DNA of 31,416 nucleotides from a virus, in IMG/VR virus record IMGVR_UViG_3300036790_000044, positions 1 to 31,416 of that record, one strand, 5' to 3'. Each line of letters opens with the position of its first letter. Position 1 is the stretch's first letter. Made by a program: the position numbers and the translations under genes. This document shows, in pieces, positions 28,259 through 31,416 of the stretch. A model generated the notes under the pieces. It was given only the letters and a program-made list of their open reading frames with translations, was not told the origin of the DNA and searched no databases.

Positions 28259-28813
28259 ATGAAGACGTTTCAAGTTGTCGTGAATACTGTTATACCAAGC
28301 CAGTATGCTGCATACGCGGCTGCTTTTCGGGCGGAGGGATTTGATGTAACCGCTGCCGGACTAGCAGACATGACTGCACAAATGGGCCGTGGTTTGACAG
28401 TAAAGGCGAGTTATAACCGGAATCAGCAGGTTGTTACTGCATCGGTTAGTTATTCTGAGTGGCAACCTGGTCTTTCGGATGATTTCCTGAAGACCAATGT
28501 GCTACGAGTACTTGGAAAATCGGATATGACTGGAAAAGTTCAATCTACTCCAGTTATGACTCCGCTTGGTAAGACTGGACAGCCTTTGTCTGCTGCAAAA
28601 TCTGTAGCAGCCACGACAAAGATTAGCACTGCTCCTCTTCCTGCTAAGCCAGCGGTTGCTACTAAACCAGTTGGTCCTACTACGGCGGCTGATGTTCACG
28701 CTTTGGTTGAAAAAATCAAAGCCGAACAAGCTGCTAGTAAGGCCGGAGCAGCAAAACCCGCTACGATTGTACCGCCGCCAGTAGTTCCAAAGCCGGCGAC
28801 TCCTGTAGCATAA
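28259..28813 (+). CDS. Hypothetical protein with Ala/Pro/Lys-rich C-terminus (184 residues)
   Basis: The N-terminal half (about 1-80) is a small mixed alpha/beta domain. The C-terminal half is Ala/Pro/Lys/Thr-rich and probably disordered, with one helix (TAADVHALVEKIKAEQAAS). No family is recognised. The ATG is preceded by GGAG at a suitable distance. A terminator follows, closing the head operon here. Confidence 0.62.
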   Translation: MKTFQVVVNTVIPSQYAAYAAAFRAEGFDVTAAGLADMTAQMGRGLTVKASYNRNQQVVTASVSYSEWQPGLSDDFLKTNVLRVLGKSDMTGKVQSTPVMTPLGKTGQPLSAAKSVAATTKISTAPLPAKPAVATKPVGPTTAADVHALVEKIKAEQAASKAGAAKPATIVPPPVVPKPATPVA

Positions 28814-28874
28814 AGATGTTCCTTGCTACTACTTCCGGCTGCCAAGCAAACGAAGATTCGTAGCGGGGAACGAC

Positions 28875-28912
28875 AGGGGGATGGTAAGTTGACTCCCCAT
28901 CCCCTTGTTTAA
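28875..28912 (+). terminator. Intrinsic terminator after the head gene block
   Basis: GGGGATGG at 28877-28884 pairs perfectly with CCATCCCC at 28897-28904, extended by a G-T and an A-T pair. The stem is followed by TTGTTT. It lies 60 bases after the 28259-28813 stop and before the next ribosome site. The T-run is short, so read-through to the tail genes is likely. Confidence 0.72.
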
Positions 28913-28931
28913 CTAACCACAAGGATCAAAT

Positions 28932-29204
28932 ATGGACGGACAACGTACATTAAATGACGGTCCTTGGCATTACGATGGACGGTCAGACGAAAAGACTAAG
29001 ATAAAACATATGACTTGGCAGAATGGAGTTCTGCTCGGTCCTACGCAGGTCGATCAATTCCCCGCCTCGCCTGGAGTGCGGGAGCGGATTATAGATCAAG
29101 TTTTATCTGATGGTAAAATTGAATTTCAAGTGGCACCAAAGCTGCTAGATCCGGATAATGACATTGATAGGGATGATGAAGATCCTGATGTAGCCAACAT
29201 ATAA
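28932..29204 (+). CDS. Hypothetical 90-residue protein with acidic tail
   Basis: The protein is mixed, with a tryptophan-containing N-terminal part and a very acidic C-terminus (DPDNDIDRDDEDPD). An AAGG site lies upstream. No domain is recognised. As the first gene after the terminator it may be made from read-through or a promoter I cannot identify. Confidence 0.62.
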   Translation: MDGQRTLNDGPWHYDGRSDEKTKIKHMTWQNGVLLGPTQVDQFPASPGVRERIIDQVLSDGKIEFQVAPKLLDPDNDIDRDDEDPDVANI

Positions 29205-29257
29205 CGTTCCTAGCAACCGCGGCCCGACGCACTGTAGACCTCTCGGGTGGAGGAATT

Positions 29258-30133
29258 ATGCGCACAGCAGGACCTCTCCTTGCAGATACTCCTAACACCG
29301 ATCTACAACTCTTTATCTCCGCAGCACAATCTATTGGATTTAATACTAGCACCGGTGCTGGAACTTTTCCAACTGCTACATCTGGAGTCGAAGCTGATGG
29401 CGCAGTTGAAACGGCAGTTCTAGATGCTATTGCTGTTGCTGCGTCTTCTACTGTGAATATTAAATTCAATCTTACTCATCTTTTGGTAAGAACTGGTATT
29501 TTGCAAAGTCAGAATTATGCTACAAATACCAGTCAGCAAGCATTCGGCACTGCTGAGGGACCGGGACCTAATTCTACTTTTGGGACTTCTGACCCTTCTG
29601 GTATGGGTTATGGTGAGCTTGAAGTTGAAAATAGTTCTACTAGTACAAATGTAGAAACTAGTGGTAGTAATACAAAAGCTCCCGTTACAGGTCAGTTTCT
29701 TCCTACTTTAGCTGGTCCTTTAACTCTTAATCAGGTTACAAGTGGAGTTATAACTAAAACTTCTATTGCAAATCCAAAGGGAATTAGAGTTAAGTGGATT
29801 GATCTACTTTATCAAGTCTCCGGTGTTGCTTTGACTTCGCTCGCAATGCAACTAGGAGGCTATGTAGTTTCGTTGGGTCATGACAATATAATAATTCTTC
29901 TAAATGATTATGCCGTAAATACTCTCACAGGTGCCGCTCTTGCAATTAACTCAGGCGTGACTAAGATTCACAGAGAGCGTTGTACTATCACTGATAGCGA
30001 TGGAAATTTAACTACCCAGTTTCTAGTCAACGATGGCACAATTCTCAGCTCAGTTGTTTCACTAGTAACTCCATCTGGTAGCACAGCCAAGTTTGTTGGT
30101 TTAATTCTTGGTTGCGACTATAACTTGAACTAG
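29258..30133 (+). CDS. Virion structural protein candidate, beta-rich (291 residues)
   Basis: Ser/Thr/Gly/Asn-rich with many short beta strands and few charges, as common in phage tail or head-surface proteins. A central low-complexity stretch (about 90-140, rich in Ser/Thr/Asn) separates two domains. GGAGG precedes the ATG. Its position between capsid and neck/tail genes supports a structural role. No specific family is recognised. Confidence 0.58.
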   Translation: MRTAGPLLADTPNTDLQLFISAAQSIGFNTSTGAGTFPTATSGVEADGAVETAVLDAIAVAASSTVNIKFNLTHLLVRTGILQSQNYATNTSQQAFGTAEGPGPNSTFGTSDPSGMGYGELEVENSSTSTNVETSGSNTKAPVTGQFLPTLAGPLTLNQVTSGVITKTSIANPKGIRVKWIDLLYQVSGVALTSLAMQLGGYVVSLGHDNIIILLNDYAVNTLTGAALAINSGVTKIHRERCTITDSDGNLTTQFLVNDGTILSSVVSLVTPSGSTAKFVGLILGCDYNLN

Positions 30134-30141
30134 GAGGTAAA

Positions 30142-30411
30142 GTGGCAAACTCATGGAATGGCCATCAAGCTGTAGTCGATACCGCTACTACTGAACCTAT
30201 TTTTAGCAGTAATTGCAAAGTTCGTGGTGGAGTATGGACTGGCATGTTGGCTGCGGCTACACTACAGATTATTGATCTGAATGGCAGAGAGTTTAATTTC
30301 TCGACGCCAGAAGCAGATTATCCAGTGGATATTGGGCCGTTGGGCTGGTTAAATGGCTTCGCGGTTCCAGTAATCAGTAGTGGCGAATTGAAACTATACT
30401 TCGATAAATAA
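30142..30411 (+). CDS. Hypothetical small virion protein (89 residues)
   Basis: A GTG start has a perfect AGGAGGT site eight bases after the preceding stop. The protein is beta-rich and compact, with no recognised motif. The tight spacing with both neighbours suggests a virion component co-expressed with them. Confidence 0.65.
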   Translation: MANSWNGHQAVVDTATTEPIFSSNCKVRGGVWTGMLAAATLQIIDLNGREFNFSTPEADYPVDIGPLGWLNGFAVPVISSGELKLYFDK

Positions 30412-30422
30412 GGCGGAGCGGC

Positions 30423-31416
30423 GTGGGACGTTACATTGATGATGGGCAAAACCATTTCAGAATCGAATACCGCACACCACTTGGCGGTATAGATAGTTCT
30501 GCGCCGCCCCAATTTATTGACGGAGGTAATTTAGTAAATTGTACTAATATTTTAGTGCGCAATGGGCAATATACTCCGGCTCAACCACAGCCGTTGAGTT
30601 CTACAGGTTTGCCCACTAATGAAGCGCTAATTGGCTTTGGTTCTCTACCTTTTCTAGGTGGTAACGGTTCTGTAGTACAGTACGATCCTACTGGTATTTT
30701 TGCTGTTACACTTAGCGGAACTGCTGGTGCGCTAACTATTAAAGCATATCAGGCTGATGATATAACCGGTGGCTGGGTAAATATCGGCACACAGACTGAT
30801 TTAGGATCGGGGCCGATTGGTAGATTAACTTATGTTACTATCAATCAGGTAGTATATTTCTCCGCACCTGGATTGACTTCGATTTATTCGTTATCACTAG
30901 TTACTGGTTCAATTACATTCGAGTTTCAACTTGGAGTGCTTACTACAGCACTTGGTTGTAGCTATTTAGGTGAGATGAATGGAAGATTGATTGCTATAAA
31001 CGTCTGGCAATTCGTAATGGGAACTGGAACAGTTAACTTCCCCTATCAAGTAGCATGGAGCGCTGCCGGTGAACAATACGGCGTCTGGAATGTACTCGAT
31101 GGCTCGGGTAATCCTACCGGTGCAGGTTTCAATAATCTGCCCGATGTTGAAGACGTGCTTACAGGAAGCCAGTTTATTGGTCCTACCGCTTATCTATATC
31201 GTCAACAAGGCATCACAGAAATGACTCCGCTTAATAGCGGGATCGACCCGTTTGATTTTAACCATTTGTGGGCTAGCGAACACGGTATAGGCTGTCCGTT
31301 CGATAATACTATGAGCCAGTACGGTTCCGAAGGGGCTTTCATATCGGATGTTGACGTGTTTACTATGGGCCTTGCGGGTATAAATCAGATCGGTGGAGTA
31401 GCAAAACAAGCTATTT
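30423..31416 (+). CDS. Neck/tail hub protein candidate, P22 gp10-like beta-propeller (truncated by the window end)
   Basis: This frame is open from a GTG at 30423 (GGCGGAG upstream) to the window end, with 331 codons visible. The sequence consists of repeated short beta strands. VAWSAAGEQYGVWNV (about residue 210) followed by an aspartate-rich turn, then LYRQQGITEM and a later IGCPFDNTM, recalls beta-propeller packaged-DNA stabilisation proteins such as P22 gp10. That comparison is from memory and only moderate. The gene lies where neck proteins are expected. The C-terminal end is missing. Confidence 0.55.
   Translation, partial: MGRYIDDGQNHFRIEYRTPLGGIDSSAPPQFIDGGNLVNCTNILVRNGQYTPAQPQPLSSTGLPTNEALIGFGSLPFLGGNGSVVQYDPTGIFAVTLSGTAGALTIKAYQADDITGGWVNIGTQTDLGSGPIGRLTYVTINQVVYFSAPGLTSIYSLSLVTGSITFEFQLGVLTTALGCSYLGEMNGRLIAINVWQFVMGTGTVNFPYQVAWSAAGEQYGVWNVLDGSGNPTGAGFNNLPDVEDVLTGSQFIGPTAYLYRQQGITEMTPLNSGIDPFDFNHLWASEHGIGCPFDNTMSQYGSEGAFISDVDVFTMGLAGINQIGGVAKQAI

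Noticed and set aside
1-31416. Stop-codon reassignment
   Set aside because: Long genes terminate cleanly at TAA, TAG and TGA and none of the conserved proteins is interrupted.
1-31416. CRISPR arrays, insertion sequences or attachment sites
   Set aside because: No spaced direct repeats, transposase motifs, integrase gene or tRNA-derived site was seen.

Overview
The window is part of a tailed double-stranded DNA phage genome (Caudoviricetes), free or integrated. I recognise no bacterial housekeeping gene, rRNA, tRNA, CRISPR array or insertion sequence. Two gene blocks diverge from a control region at about 18.0-18.4 kb. The leftward block (minus strand, 18.0 kb down to 0.1 kb) holds replication, recombination, nucleotide-metabolism and accessory genes. 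The rightward block (plus strand, 18.4 kb to the end) holds DNA packaging and virion genes. Genes are tightly packed, often with ATGA or TAATG stop/start overlaps, and most starts carry GGAG-type ribosome binding sites. TAA, TAG and TGA all act as stops, so there is no sign of a recoded genetic code. The host is unknown. A lectin-like protein at 1840-2607 reminds me of proteins common in Acidobacteria, but that is only a weak hint.

Leftward block, in transcription order: three small membrane or small-protein genes (18006-17434); an AT-rich gap; small hypothetical genes including a zinc-finger protein (17018-15872); a hypothetical protein followed by a terminator (15849-15253); an unusual cluster with a J-domain protein, a Cys/His protein, a von Willebrand factor A (VWA) protein with an intact metal-binding motif, four small proteins and an FtsK/SpoIIIE-type ATPase (15150-11208); a structured GC-rich intergenic region; a zinc ribbon, a ribbon-helix-helix protein and a second Cys/His protein (10687-9644); another structured intergenic region (9197-8967); then a recombination and repair set, namely a RecB/Cas4-like PD-(D/E)XK nuclease, a Sak4/RecA-like ATPase and a DUF669-like single-strand binding candidate, closed by a strong terminator at 5421-5470. 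Downstream lie a MazG-like pyrophosphohydrolase, two zinc-binding miniproteins and a family A DNA polymerase divided over two genes. One half (3223-4338) carries a uracil-DNA-glycosylase-like domain plus the 3'-5' exonuclease; the other (123-1628) carries the polymerase domain. An HNH endonuclease gene and three other genes lie between the halves. No primase or replicative helicase is recognisable, so these are probably outside the window or supplied by the host.

Rightward block: two sigma70-like promoters, one with its -10 element enclosed by a perfect 9-bp inverted repeat; a small leader gene; a small-terminase candidate; a lipoprotein; a basic low-complexity protein; a 53-residue protein; the large terminase, whose first codons form a terminator-like hairpin; three small genes that include membrane proteins which might serve in lysis; the portal; a gene overlapping the portal end; scaffold-like and head proteins; a decoration-like protein; the major capsid protein; a hypothetical Ala/Pro-rich protein and a terminator; then structural proteins running into a truncated beta-rich protein that could be a P22 gp10-like neck/tail hub component.

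The most interesting parts are the split polymerase, the VWA/J-domain/FtsK/Cys-His cluster with a recurring C-terminal helical tail, two structured intergenic regions, and several regulatory hairpins. Seven short genes or corrected starts were recovered by direct reading.
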